Positions 32,358 through 40,865 of a stretch of 64,000 nucleotides of DNA are shown one piece after another. The DNA lies in assembly GCF_902833045.1 (NCBI RefSeq), contig NZ_CADFDU010000009.1:218663-282662 (forward strand), given 5' to 3'. Under the pieces are notes generated by a model that saw only the letters and a program-made list of their open reading frames with translations, did not search any database and was not told where the DNA came from. How positions within the stretch are numbered: position 1 is the stretch's first letter; every line of letters begins with the position of its first letter. Origin of the DNA: Burkholderia sp. BCC0322. Its GTDB lineage: Bacteria > Pseudomonadota > Gammaproteobacteria > Burkholderiales > Burkholderiaceae. A program made the position numbers and the translations under genes.

Positions 32358-35300
32358 TCAACCTTCATGTTCGTGGGCCACGGCGGCGGGCTGCTTGCCC
32401 GATGCGCGCCATGCCGAGAGGCGTTCCTGGATGCTCATCACGAACACGTAGAAAACCGGAACGAAGAAAATGGCCAGCACGGTGGCGGTCACCATGCCGC
32501 CGAACACGCCGGTGCCGATCGCGTGCTGCGTTTCGGCGCTCGCGCCGGTCGCGATCATCAGCGGCACGACGCCGAGGCCGAACGCGAGCGAGGTCATCAG
32601 GATCGGGCGCAGGCGCAGCTTCGATGCCTGCACGGCCGACTCGATCAGCCCCATGCCTTCCTCGCGCAACTGCTTCGCGACCTCCACGATCAGGATCGCG
32701 TTCTTCGCCGACAGGCCGATCACGGTGATCATCCCGACCTTGAAGAACACGTCGTTCGGCAGCCCGCGGAGCATCACGGCGCCGAGTGCGCCGATCAGGC
32801 CGAGCGGCACCACCAGCATCACCGACAACGGAACCGCCCAGCTCTCGTAGAGCGCCGCGAGCACCAGGAACACGACGACCATCGACAGCGCCATCAGCAT
32901 CGGCGCCTGCGAAGCCGACTCGCGCTCCTGCAGCGACTGGCCGGTCCACGCCACCGTGAAGCCCGGCGGCAGCTGCGCGGCCAGATGCTCCATCTCGGCC
33001 ATTGCCGCGCCGCTGGAGTAGCCGGGGGCCGAGCCGCCGGAGATACGGGCGGACGGATAACCCTGGTAGCGCACCATCTGAAGCGGGGTTTCCGACCAGA
33101 CCGGACGCACCACTTCGGACAGCGGCACCATGCCGCCGGTCGCGTTGCGCACGTAGAGCTTCATCACGTTCTCGATCTGCATGCGCGCCGGCGCATCGGC
33201 CTGGATGATCACCTGCTGCATGCGGCCCGCGTTCGGGAAGTCGTTCACGTAGGTCGAGCCCATCGCGGCCGACAGCGTGTCGCTGATGGTCGTGAACGAC
33301 ACGCCGAGCGCTTCGGCCTTGTCGCGGTCGATGTCCAGCTTCACGCTCGTGCCGGGCGGCAGGCTGTCCGGATAGACGCCGGTCACCACCTTGCTTTGCG
33401 CGGCCAGTTCGAGCAGCTTGGTTTCGGCCGCCTTGAGCGCCGCGTAGCCCTGGTTCGCGCGATCCTGCAGGCGCATCGTGAAGCCCGAGCTGGTGCCCAG
33501 CCCGTCGATCGCGGGCGGCAGCAGGCTCATGACCGTGCCTTCCGTCACGCCGCCCATCGCGGCCTGCGCGCGCATCGCTTCGTCCATCGCGGTTGCGTCT
33601 CCGCGCTTGTCCCAGTCCTTGAGCACCGCGTAGTTCAATGCCGCGTTGGAGCCGAGGCCGGAGAAGCCGTAGCCGATGATCGAGATGCTCGATTCGATGC
33701 CCGGACGCGATGCGAGATGCTTCTCGAGCGTCTTGACCACGTCGCCGGTGCGCTCGACGGTCGAATCCGCCGGGAGCAGGAAGCCGGTCATGAAGTAGCC
33801 CTGGTCTTCCTCGGGCAGGAACGACGACGGCAGCATGCGGAAGCCGAACACCAGCGCGGCGGAAATCGCGACGAACAGCATCATCATGCGGCCCGTGCGG
33901 CCGACCAGCCGGCCGACGCGCGTCTCGTACCATTGCGTGAGGCGGTCGAAGCGGCGGTTGAACCAGCCGAAGAAGCCGCGCTTCTCGTGGTGGCCATGCT
34001 CGACCGGCTTGAGCATCGTCGCGCACAGGGCCGGCGTCAGCGTCAGCGCGAGCAGGGCCGAGAACATGATCGACACGGCCATCGACATCGTGAACTGCTG
34101 ATAGATCACGCCGACCGAACCGCTCGACAACGCCATCGGCAGGAACACGGCCGTCAGCACCAGCGTGATGCCGATGATCGCGCCGGTGATTTCCTTCATG
34201 GCCTTGATCGTCGCGTCTTTCGGCGACAAGCCTTCTTCCACCATCAGGCGTTCGACGTTCTCCACGACGACGATCGCATCGTCGACGATGATGCCGATCG
34301 CGAGCACCATGCCGAACATCGTCAGCACGTTGATCGAGAAGCCCGTCATCAGCATGACCGTGAAGGTGCCGAGCATCGCCACCGGCGCGACGATCGCCGG
34401 GATCAGCGTGTAGCGCACGTTCTGCAGGAACAGGTACATCACCAGGAACACGAGCACCATCGCCTCGATCAGCGTGTGAATCACCTTCTCGATCGAGATC
34501 TTCACGAACGGCGCGGTATCGAACGGGATCGAGTAGGTCATGCCGGCCGGCATCGTCTTGGCGATCATGTCGAGCTGCTCGCGCACGGCCTCGGCGGTCT
34601 TCACCGCATTGGCGCCCGGCGCCAGCTGCACGCCGGCGAAGGTGGCGGGCTTGCCGTTCTCGCTGTTGACGAAGGTGAACGCCTGCGGGCCGAGTTCGAC
34701 CCGCGCGACATCGCCGAGCACGACCTTCGAGCCGTTCGCATTCGCGCGCAGCACGATCTTCGCGAACTGCTCCGGCGTCGTGAGCTGGCCTTGCGCGGTG
34801 AGCGGCACCGTGACGCGCTGGCCCGGCAGCGCGGGCGCCGCGCCGAGGCTGCCCGGGGCGATCTGCACGTTCTGCTGGCTGACGGCCGTCGTCAGGTCGT
34901 TCATCGACAGGCCGTAGGTGATCAGCTTCTGCGGATCGACCCAGATGCGCATCGCCTGTTCGGCGCCGAACAGCTGCACCTTGCCGACGCCTTCGACACG
35001 TCGCAGGTCCTCGACGACGTTGCGCGCCATGTAGTCGGCCAGCGCGTTTTCGTCGTAGCGGCCGCTGTCCGACTTCAGGCCGACGAACAACAGGAAGCCC
35101 GTGGAGGCGGATTCCACGATCACGCCGTTTTGCCGCACGACGGGCGGCAGGCGCGGCTCGACCGACTTGAGCTTGTTCTGCACCTCGACCTGCGCCATCG
35201 CGGAGTCGGTGCCGGGCTTGAAGGTCGCGGTGATCTTCGCCTGGCCGGAGGTATCCGACGCCGATTCGAAGTACAACAGGTTCCGCACGCCGGACAGCTC

Positions 35301-35501
35301 GCGCTCGATGAGGCTCAGCACGCTGTCGTTCATCGTCTGCGGCGTGGCGCCCGGGTAGGTGGCGGTAATGGTGACGGTCGGCGGCGCGACCGACGGATAG
35401 CGCGCAACCGGCAGTTCGGGGATGGCGATCAGGCCCAGCAGGATGATGAAGAGGGCGATCACCCACGCGAACACCGGGCGCCGGATGAAGAATTGGGACA
35501 T
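32358..35501 (-). CDS. RND multidrug efflux transporter (HAE1 family)
   Basis: A 1047-residue inner-membrane proton/drug antiporter of the AcrB/MexB type and full length. It starts with FFIRRPVFAWVIALFIILLG. The proton-relay Asp pair is in GIIVDDAIVVVENVERLM (helix 4), and the helix-10 Lys in GLSAKNAILIVEVAKQ. Two large periplasmic loops follow helices 1 and 7 as expected. A large open frame on the opposite strand is a GC shadow. It lies 20 bp after the membrane fusion protein gene. Substrates cannot be read from sequence. Confidence 0.96.
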   Translation of the reverse strand: MSQFFIRRPVFAWVIALFIILLGLIAIPELPVARYPSVAPPTVTITATYPGATPQTMNDSVLSLIERELSGVRNLLYFESASDTSGQAKITATFKPGTDSAMAQVEVQNKLKSVEPRLPPVVRQNGVIVESASTGFLLFVGLKSDSGRYDENALADYMARNVVEDLRRVEGVGKVQLFGAEQAMRIWVDPQKLITYGLSMNDLTTAVSQQNVQIAPGSLGAAPALPGQRVTVPLTAQGQLTTPEQFAKIVLRANANGSKVVLGDVARVELGPQAFTFVNSENGKPATFAGVQLAPGANAVKTAEAVREQLDMIAKTMPAGMTYSIPFDTAPFVKISIEKVIHTLIEAMVLVFLVMYLFLQNVRYTLIPAIVAPVAMLGTFTVMLMTGFSINVLTMFGMVLAIGIIVDDAIVVVENVERLMVEEGLSPKDATIKAMKEITGAIIGITLVLTAVFLPMALSSGSVGVIYQQFTMSMAVSIMFSALLALTLTPALCATMLKPVEHGHHEKRGFFGWFNRRFDRLTQWYETRVGRLVGRTGRMMMLFVAISAALVFGFRMLPSSFLPEEDQGYFMTGFLLPADSTVERTGDVVKTLEKHLASRPGIESSISIIGYGFSGLGSNAALNYAVLKDWDKRGDATAMDEAMRAQAAMGGVTEGTVMSLLPPAIDGLGTSSGFTMRLQDRANQGYAALKAAETKLLELAAQSKVVTGVYPDSLPPGTSVKLDIDRDKAEALGVSFTTISDTLSAAMGSTYVNDFPNAGRMQQVIIQADAPARMQIENVMKLYVRNATGGMVPLSEVVRPVWSETPLQMVRYQGYPSARISGGSAPGYSSGAAMAEMEHLAAQLPPGFTVAWTGQSLQERESASQAPMLMALSMVVVFLVLAALYESWAVPLSVMLVVPLGLIGALGAVMLRGLPNDVFFKVGMITVIGLSAKNAILIVEVAKQLREEGMGLIESAVQASKLRLRPILMTSLAFGLGVVPLMIATGASAETQHAIGTGVFGGMVTATVLAIFFVPVFYVFVMSIQERLSAWRASGKQPAAVAHEHEG

Positions 35502-35521
35502 GACTGGAGGCTCCCCGTGAC

Positions 35522-36679
35522 TCAGTGCGAGGAAGCGGTCTTGACCGCTTCAGGCGCCTTCCATGCGGTCGCCGCCACGGTCGCGCCGTCGCTCAGGCGC
35601 TCCATGCCTTCGACGACGATCTTCTGGCCGGCCTGCAGCCCCGACTTGATGCGGTAGCTGCGGTTCGTCAGCTCGCCCACTTCGACGGCCTTCAGGTGCG
35701 CCTGGCTCTTCGCGTCGAGCACCCACACCTGCGGCTTGCCGCCCGCGCGGACGATCGCCTGTTGCGGCACCATCAGCGCGTTGTCGTAGTGCCCGCGCGG
35801 GATGCGGGCACGCACGTACATGCCCGGCAGCAGCTCGCGCTTCGGGTTGTCGACCAGCACGCGCAGCAGCACGTCGCCGGTGCCGGGGTCGACGTTGACG
35901 CCCGAGAACAGCATGCGGCCGCGCGCGTCGTAGCGCGAATCGTCGTCGCGCAGCACGTCGACCGGCAGCCCGTTGCCCGCGGTGTCCGGCTGGGCCGCGA
36001 GCGCGCCGCGCAGCGATTCGAGCGATGCGGCCGGCTGGCGCACGTCCACGTAGACCTGGTCGATCTGCTGGATGCGCGCCATCGGCTGGCTGTCGCTGCT
36101 CGCGACCAGCGCACCTTCGGTCACGAGGGCCTGGTCGATGCGGCCCGTGATCGGCGCCTCGACGGTCGCGAACTTCAGGTCGAGCTGGCGGCGCGCGAGC
36201 GTCGCGCGGGCCTGTGCGACGTCGGCGGCAGCCTGGTCGCGTTGCGATACCGAATCGTCGTACACCTGACGGCTGATCGCGTCGGCCTCGACCAGCGGCT
36301 TAAGACGGGTGGTCTGCACCTTGGCCCGCTCGAGCGCGGCTTCCGCGCGTTGCAGGGCCGCCGCGGCCGTGTCCATGTCGGCCTTGAACGGTGCCGGGTT
36401 GATCTGGAACAGCGGCTGGCCGGCGCGCACTTCCGTGCCCTGCTCGAACAGCCGCCGCTGCACGATGCCGCTGACCTGCGGCCGGATCTCGGCGATCCGG
36501 ACGGCCGCGACGCGGCCCGGCAGGTCTTCGGTCAGGTCGAGGGGCGCGCCTGCCAGCGTCATCGCTGCGACCGGGGTGGCCGGCGCGGCGGCCTGTTGTT
36601 CGGAAGGCCCGCAGCCCGCCAGCATCGCCGCCACCAGCACGCATACGGCGCTGTAGCAGCCTCGTTTCTGAATTTTCAT
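35522..36679 (-). CDS. RND efflux membrane fusion protein (lipoprotein)
   Basis: A 385-residue periplasmic adaptor of the AcrA/MexA type. It has a lipoprotein signal with lipobox LAGC (MKIQKRGCYSAVCVLVAAMLAGC), a lipoyl half (RVAEIRPQVSG-like, here AAVRIAEIRPQVSGIVQRRL), a coiled-coil hairpin (about residues 90-160), the second lipoyl half (FATVEAPITGRI) and the beta-barrel part. The ATG at 36679 has a GGAG site. It is first in the efflux operon (adaptor, pump, channel, regulator, small membrane protein). Confidence 0.94.
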   Translation of the reverse strand: MKIQKRGCYSAVCVLVAAMLAGCGPSEQQAAAPATPVAAMTLAGAPLDLTEDLPGRVAAVRIAEIRPQVSGIVQRRLFEQGTEVRAGQPLFQINPAPFKADMDTAAAALQRAEAALERAKVQTTRLKPLVEADAISRQVYDDSVSQRDQAAADVAQARATLARRQLDLKFATVEAPITGRIDQALVTEGALVASSDSQPMARIQQIDQVYVDVRQPAASLESLRGALAAQPDTAGNGLPVDVLRDDDSRYDARGRMLFSGVNVDPGTGDVLLRVLVDNPKRELLPGMYVRARIPRGHYDNALMVPQQAIVRAGGKPQVWVLDAKSQAHLKAVEVGELTNRSYRIKSGLQAGQKIVVEGMERLSDGATVAATAWKAPEAVKTASSH

Positions 36680-36845
36680 GTGGACTCCATGAGACGCAGG
36701 CACCCAACGGCCCGCATTGTCGGATCGCAGTGTGCGTGCGCCCGATGGAGTTTTTTGTGCGGAAAGATGGAGGTTTGATGGAGGGGAGGGCCATGCGGGA
36801 GGAAGGGGGAAGCGGCCGGGCCGCTACCTTGCTTGGAAGCCGCGG

Positions 36846-36881
36846 GCTCCCATAACCGGCAACCTTCGTGCGCTCCCATGA
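36846..36881. repeat. TCCCAT repeat element, copy 2
   Basis: This stretch matches 29773-29808 at about 27 of 36 positions, with TCCCAT at 36848 and 36874, again 26 bp apart. It lies 167-202 bp upstream of the membrane fusion protein start. The two copies bracket the RND operon and are in the same orientation. The function is unknown. Confidence 0.45.
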
Positions 36882-36953
36882 ACGACACCCGTTGGCGATG
36901 CCGACGGCGGCCGTCGTGCAAGCGTGCGACGCGAGGACTTCGAAGCCGGCCGG

Positions 36954-37694
36954 TCAGGCCGCGACCGAGGCGGCCGCCGCGCGCACCTTTGCCGCGCGCA
37001 GATGCCGATCACGATCGGCCAGCCAGTCCTTCCGTTCGCCGCGCCAGCCCACCGCATGGATTCGATCCATCCGGCGAGCGGCCAGGGTTGCCGCACAGGC
37101 CAGGCCGGAGAGCGGGATGTCGAGCAGGCGCCAGTGGCCGGCATGCGGCGTATCGACCTCGCGCAATGCCCCCGCGAGCGGCGCCAGCGCATCGAGCGTG
37201 GCGCCGTGTCCGGCCCCGCACGCATTCGAGATGCTGTCCAGCCGCAGCTGGTCGCGCGATGCCGGATCGGCGAGCGCGCCGGTCTGCGCCATGCCGAGCC
37301 CGATCGGGCCACGGGCGATCGCGATGACGATCCAGATCCCGGCATGGCCGACCACGACGTCGAGCCCGTCCAGCCCGTCGCAGCCCGCGACCGCGATATG
37401 GTCGGCATCGCGGTCGATCAGCGTCAGCTCGTCGGCCGCGCGGCCGGCCAGCGTCCCCAGGATCACGCGTAGCGCCGACCGGCCGATCGCGAAGCGGCGG
37501 CCGTGCGCGCGATTCGGATGCGTCCGGGCACGCCGCAGTTCGGTCTTCGACAGGTAGAGATGGCCTTGCTCGCTGGTGACGAGCTGCCATTCGCCGCGCA
37601 GCCGCCACAACAGGATTTCGCCGGGATCGGGGAGCCGCGACGGACATGACGCAAGCGTGTGCGAGCCGGTGATCGTCAGGGTGGGATAGCGCAT
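36954..37694 (-). CDS. Degenerate phosphopantetheinyl-transferase-like protein
   Basis: A 246-residue protein. The N-terminal part, LSKTELRRARTHPNRAHGRRFAIGRSALRVILGTLAG, has the pattern of Sfp-type 4'-phosphopantetheinyl transferases. Next comes VVVGHAGIWIVIAIARGPIGLGM at the place of the usual LSHSGDWALVAVA-x-PVGVDVE, but the Mg-binding acidic residues (VDxE) are absent. It may be inactive or do something else. The ATG at 37694 has a GAGGG site. It is the last gene of the leftward run, 52 bp after the preceding gene, so it may be co-transcribed with the efflux and monooxygenase genes. Family placement is by eye. Confidence 0.5.
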   Translation of the reverse strand: MRYPTLTITGSHTLASCPSRLPDPGEILLWRLRGEWQLVTSEQGHLYLSKTELRRARTHPNRAHGRRFAIGRSALRVILGTLAGRAADELTLIDRDADHIAVAGCDGLDGLDVVVGHAGIWIVIAIARGPIGLGMAQTGALADPASRDQLRLDSISNACGAGHGATLDALAPLAGALREVDTPHAGHWRLLDIPLSGLACAATLAARRMDRIHAVGWRGERKDWLADRDRHLRAAKVRAAAASVAA

Positions 37695-37746
37695 GCCGGC
37701 CCTCGTGTCGGTGGCGAATTCAACATGGCGTGGCGCACCGGCCGCG

Positions 37747-38187
37747 TCATGCCTGTTGTCCGGCCTGCCGTGCTTCGTTCTCCGAAGGCTGCCGCGTGAG
37801 TCGCGTGGCGAGCGAGACGGCTTGCTCGAACGACGCCACCGCATGATGCGGAATCCCGAATGCCTTGACGGCGACTTCGCCCTGCGCCGCGACTTCCGCG
37901 CGTCGGTCGGGATCGGGTTCGACGCTGATGAGCGCCTTGCAGACGGCGCCCAGCGCCACCTTGTTCTGCTTGAGCCAGACCGCGCGATGCTTGCGGTCGT
38001 CGTGGCTCTCGTCGGTATCGAGCTCGACGTAGACGATCACGAACGGCTCGCCATGGCGCATCAGCGTGTCGATCTCGCCTTCCCAGCGGGGTGCATAGCC
38101 CGGCGTCGCGTGTTCGGCGCGAAACACGCAGACCGGAAAGAGCTGGATGTCGTGTAATGCGAAATCATTCGGATTGAGAGCGGGCAT
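37747..38187 (-). CDS. Conserved hypothetical protein
   Basis: A 146-residue soluble protein that I do not recognise. It has no signal peptide or membrane helix. The middle (PFVIVYVELDTDESHDDRKHRAVWLKQNK) looks like alternating strand and helix, and the end is a mixed-charge helix. It lies 57 bp after the outer-membrane factor and 52 bp before the phosphopantetheinyl-transferase-like gene, all leftward. Composition is normal for the genome and the frame has strong GC3 bias, so it is a real gene. Confidence 0.65.
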   Translation of the reverse strand: MPALNPNDFALHDIQLFPVCVFRAEHATPGYAPRWEGEIDTLMRHGEPFVIVYVELDTDESHDDRKHRAVWLKQNKVALGAVCKALISVEPDPDRRAEVAAQGEVAVKAFGIPHHAVASFEQAVSLATRLTRQPSENEARQAGQQA

Positions 38188-38244
38188 CGGGATGGCTCCG
38201 GTGGATGAGCGACGCCGAAGCGTCGGGGCGCCATGTGGCGGCGT

Positions 38245-39729
38245 TCAATTCGCATTCGCTGGCGGCGCGCCGGCCTGTGCGACCGGCGACGCATCGCGCC
38301 AGCCGACGCCGAGCGACTTGTAGAGCGCGATCGCGCCTTGCACCTGCGCGAGCCGGCTGAGTGCGAGCGCATCGCGTGCGCGGTACGTCGCACGCTGCGC
38401 CGTCAGCACCGACAGGTATTCGCCGAGGCCGTTGCGGTACAGCCGCGTCGCGCGCGACTGCGCGTCCTGGCTGCTGTCGACCGCTGCGGCGAGCATGGCC
38501 TGCTGGTTGCGCGCGGCGCCGATTGCCACCAGCGCGTCCTCGACATCGCGAAACGCGCCGCGGATGCGCTGCTCGTATGCCAGCCGGGCGGCCTCGGCCG
38601 CCGCGCGCGCGGCGTCGACGCCGGCTTTCGCGCGGCCGCCGTCGTACAGCGTCTGCGTGCCGTCAAGTGCGACCGACCAGGCGACGCTCGCGCCCGTGAA
38701 CAGGTCCTGCACGAGGCTAGCCGTCGTGCCGAGGCTCAGCGGGATCGCGAAATGCGGAAACTGCTCGGCGCGCGCGACGCCGATCTGCGCGGTCGCGGCG
38801 GCAAGCCGCCGTTCGGCGGCGCGAATGTCGGGGCGTTCGCGGATCACGTCCGACGGCAACGTGACGGGCAATGCGGGCGCGACCGGCAGTGTCGCGCCGG
38901 GCGCGCTCAGCGTGTCGCGCAGCGTTTCCGGAAAACCGCCGACGAGCACGCCGATCGCGTGGGTGAGCTGTGCGACGTCCTGATGCAGCGGTGGCAACGT
39001 CGCCTGCGCGAGCTGCAGTTCGGCCCGCGCCTGCGCGACCGCGAACGACGTGCCGAGGCCGCGCCGGTTCGACTGCTCGGTCAGCCGCCGCGTGGCGTCG
39101 AGGCTCGCGACGTTGTCCGTCGCGATCCGCAGCCGCTCCTGGGTCGCGCGCAGCGCCGCGTAATCCGACGCGAGTTCGGCCAGCAGGCTCACGAGGATCG
39201 CGTGGCGATCGTCGTCGAGCGCATCGATCCGCGCGTCGGCCGATTCGACCGCGCGTCGCGTGCCGCCGAACAGGTCGAGTTCCCACGACGCATCGAAGCC
39301 GAGCCGGTAGGTGCGCGACTGGCCGATCCCGGGCGGCCAGTCGAGCGCCCGGGACGAGCGTAACCCATCGGCATTGCCGCCCGCGGTGACGGTCGGGCCG
39401 AGGCGGCTCGCGATCTGGTCGCGTTCGGCGCGCGCCTGCAGCAGCCGCTGGCGCGCGATCGCGAGATCCTGGTTGTGCGCGATCGCCTGGTCGACCAGCG
39501 CATCGAGCCGGGCGTCGCCGAACGTGCGCCACCAGTTCTGCAACTGCGCGGGGTCGGTGGTGACCGTGTCACGCGGCGCGCTCCAGCCGGGCGGGTGCGC
39601 GGGCTGCGGCGCCACGTAATCGGGGCCGACGGTCGTGCAGGCGGCCAGCGCGCACGCGCAGGCCGCGATGAAGGCGCGCACGCAGCGTGTCGCACGCGGC
39701 GCAGGGAGCGGGTATCGCATCGTCGCCAT
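38245..39729 (-). CDS. Outer-membrane factor of FUSC/AaeAB-type efflux, NodT lipoprotein
   Basis: A 494-residue outer-membrane channel with a lipoprotein signal (AFIAACACALAAC) and OEP repeats (LVDQAIAHNQDLAIARQRLLQARAE, RERPDIRAAERRLAAATAQIG, LYRNGLGEYLSVLTAQRA). It starts two bases after the stop of the membrane fusion protein gene; ATG 39720 is an alternative. It is the exit duct for the efflux pump encoded just upstream (FUSC protein, DUF1656 protein, fusion protein). Confidence 0.92.
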   Translation of the reverse strand: MATMRYPLPAPRATRCVRAFIAACACALAACTTVGPDYVAPQPAHPPGWSAPRDTVTTDPAQLQNWWRTFGDARLDALVDQAIAHNQDLAIARQRLLQARAERDQIASRLGPTVTAGGNADGLRSSRALDWPPGIGQSRTYRLGFDASWELDLFGGTRRAVESADARIDALDDDRHAILVSLLAELASDYAALRATQERLRIATDNVASLDATRRLTEQSNRRGLGTSFAVAQARAELQLAQATLPPLHQDVAQLTHAIGVLVGGFPETLRDTLSAPGATLPVAPALPVTLPSDVIRERPDIRAAERRLAAATAQIGVARAEQFPHFAIPLSLGTTASLVQDLFTGASVAWSVALDGTQTLYDGGRAKAGVDAARAAAEAARLAYEQRIRGAFRDVEDALVAIGAARNQQAMLAAAVDSSQDAQSRATRLYRNGLGEYLSVLTAQRATYRARDALALSRLAQVQGAIALYKSLGVGWRDASPVAQAGAPPANAN

Positions 39730-39731
39730 CT

Positions 39732-40646
39732 TCACATCCACGCGTGCAGCCACGACGCGAGCCGGCCGCGCGGCGTGCGCTCGCGTCCGCGTTCGCCGAC
39801 TTCGACGCTGCACGTCATGCCTGCCGCCAGCAGCACGCCGGCCGGCACCCGGTCAATCTCGATACGCACCGGAATGCGCTGCGCGAGCCGCACCCAGCTG
39901 AAGGTCGGATTGACCGCGGGCAGGCCGAGTTCGTCGAGCGTGCCGTTCTCGTCCGCGATGCCGCGGCCGATGCTCGTCACGTGCCCGCTCAGCAGCGGAT
40001 CGAAGCCCATCAGCCGGATCGTTGCGGGCGCACCCGTCGCGATGCGGCGCAGCTTGGTTTCCTCGAAATAGCCGGTGATCCAGAAGCTGTGCGCGTCGAG
40101 CACCGAGATGCCGGGTTTGCCCTCGACTGCGTAGTCGCCGTGGCGCAGGCGCAGCTGCGTCACGTAACCGTCGACCGGCGAGCGCAGCGTCGTGCGTTCG
40201 AGGTCGAGCCTGGCGACGTCGAGCGCCGCCAGCGCCTTGCGGTGCTCGGCCTGCGCGATCGCCACCGCGCGGCTCGAGCGCTGGATGTCCTCGCGCGGCA
40301 CGAGATCGTCGAGGCCGGTGCGCCGCTGCGCTTCGTCGCGCTTCTGGCGCATCGCCTCGGCGGTCGCGGCGACCTGCGCTTCGGCCTGCTCCACCGCGAG
40401 CGCGAAGCGCTGCGGATCGATCCGGTACAGCACGTCGCCTTTCGCGACACGCTGGTTGTCGACCACCGCGACTTCGACGACGGTGCCCGACACTTCGGGC
40501 GCGATCCGCACGACGTGCGCGCTGACGCGCGCGTCGCGCGTCCACGGCGCGAGCACGTACGCATGCCAGAGCGCGGCGACGAGCACGATCGCGACGGCCA
40601 CCGTGGCGAGCGTCAGCAGGGAGCGGGTGAAGGGTTTGAGCGACAT
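39732..40646 (-). CDS. HlyD/AaeA-type membrane fusion protein
   Basis: A 304-residue adaptor with one N-terminal membrane anchor (about residues 9-30) and a periplasmic part. It has WTRDARVSAHVVRIAPEVSG (the usual TDDAYV-type entry), a coiled-coil hairpin of about 60 residues, the LRSPVDGYV lipoyl motif, and IRLMGFDPLLSGHV. It belongs to the AaeA/FusE-like group that pairs with FUSC pumps. It lies 24 bp after the DUF1656 gene. Confidence 0.92.
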   Translation of the reverse strand: MSLKPFTRSLLTLATVAVAIVLVAALWHAYVLAPWTRDARVSAHVVRIAPEVSGTVVEVAVVDNQRVAKGDVLYRIDPQRFALAVEQAEAQVAATAEAMRQKRDEAQRRTGLDDLVPREDIQRSSRAVAIAQAEHRKALAALDVARLDLERTTLRSPVDGYVTQLRLRHGDYAVEGKPGISVLDAHSFWITGYFEETKLRRIATGAPATIRLMGFDPLLSGHVTSIGRGIADENGTLDELGLPAVNPTFSWVRLAQRIPVRIEIDRVPAGVLLAAGMTCSVEVGERGRERTPRGRLASWLHAWM

Positions 40647-40670
40647 GACGCGAGACGTTCCGACGAGGGG

Positions 40671-40865
40671 CTAGAAGTAGAGGATCAGCGTGGCGACCAG
40701 CACGAGCGAAATCGCGAACTCGAACAGCGCCGGGTGCCACACGCGGCGCAGCACGCCGAGCCGCGCGAGCAGCGCGCGCACGGCCATGTAAAGCGGCACG
40801 GTCGCGCACGCATAGACGAAGAAGGGTGGCAGGTAGATGCCGGCCAGCGGGAATTCACTGAGCAT
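40671..40865 (-). CDS. DUF1656 small membrane protein (AaeX-like)
   Basis: A 64-residue protein with two membrane helices (YLPPFFVYACATVPLYMAV and FEFAISLVLVATLILYF), matching DUF1656/AaeX proteins that always sit between FUSC pump and adaptor genes. The start overlaps the FUSC stop by 11 bases, so translation is coupled. It is a probable pump accessory. Confidence 0.9.
   Translation of the reverse strand: MLSEFPLAGIYLPPFFVYACATVPLYMAVRALLARLGVLRRVWHPALFEFAISLVLVATLILYF

Noticed and set aside
32340-35657. 1105-residue open frame on the plus strand
   Set aside because: It lies antisense to the full-length RND pump, is His/Arg/Asp-rich with no family motifs, and is a codon-bias shadow of that gene.
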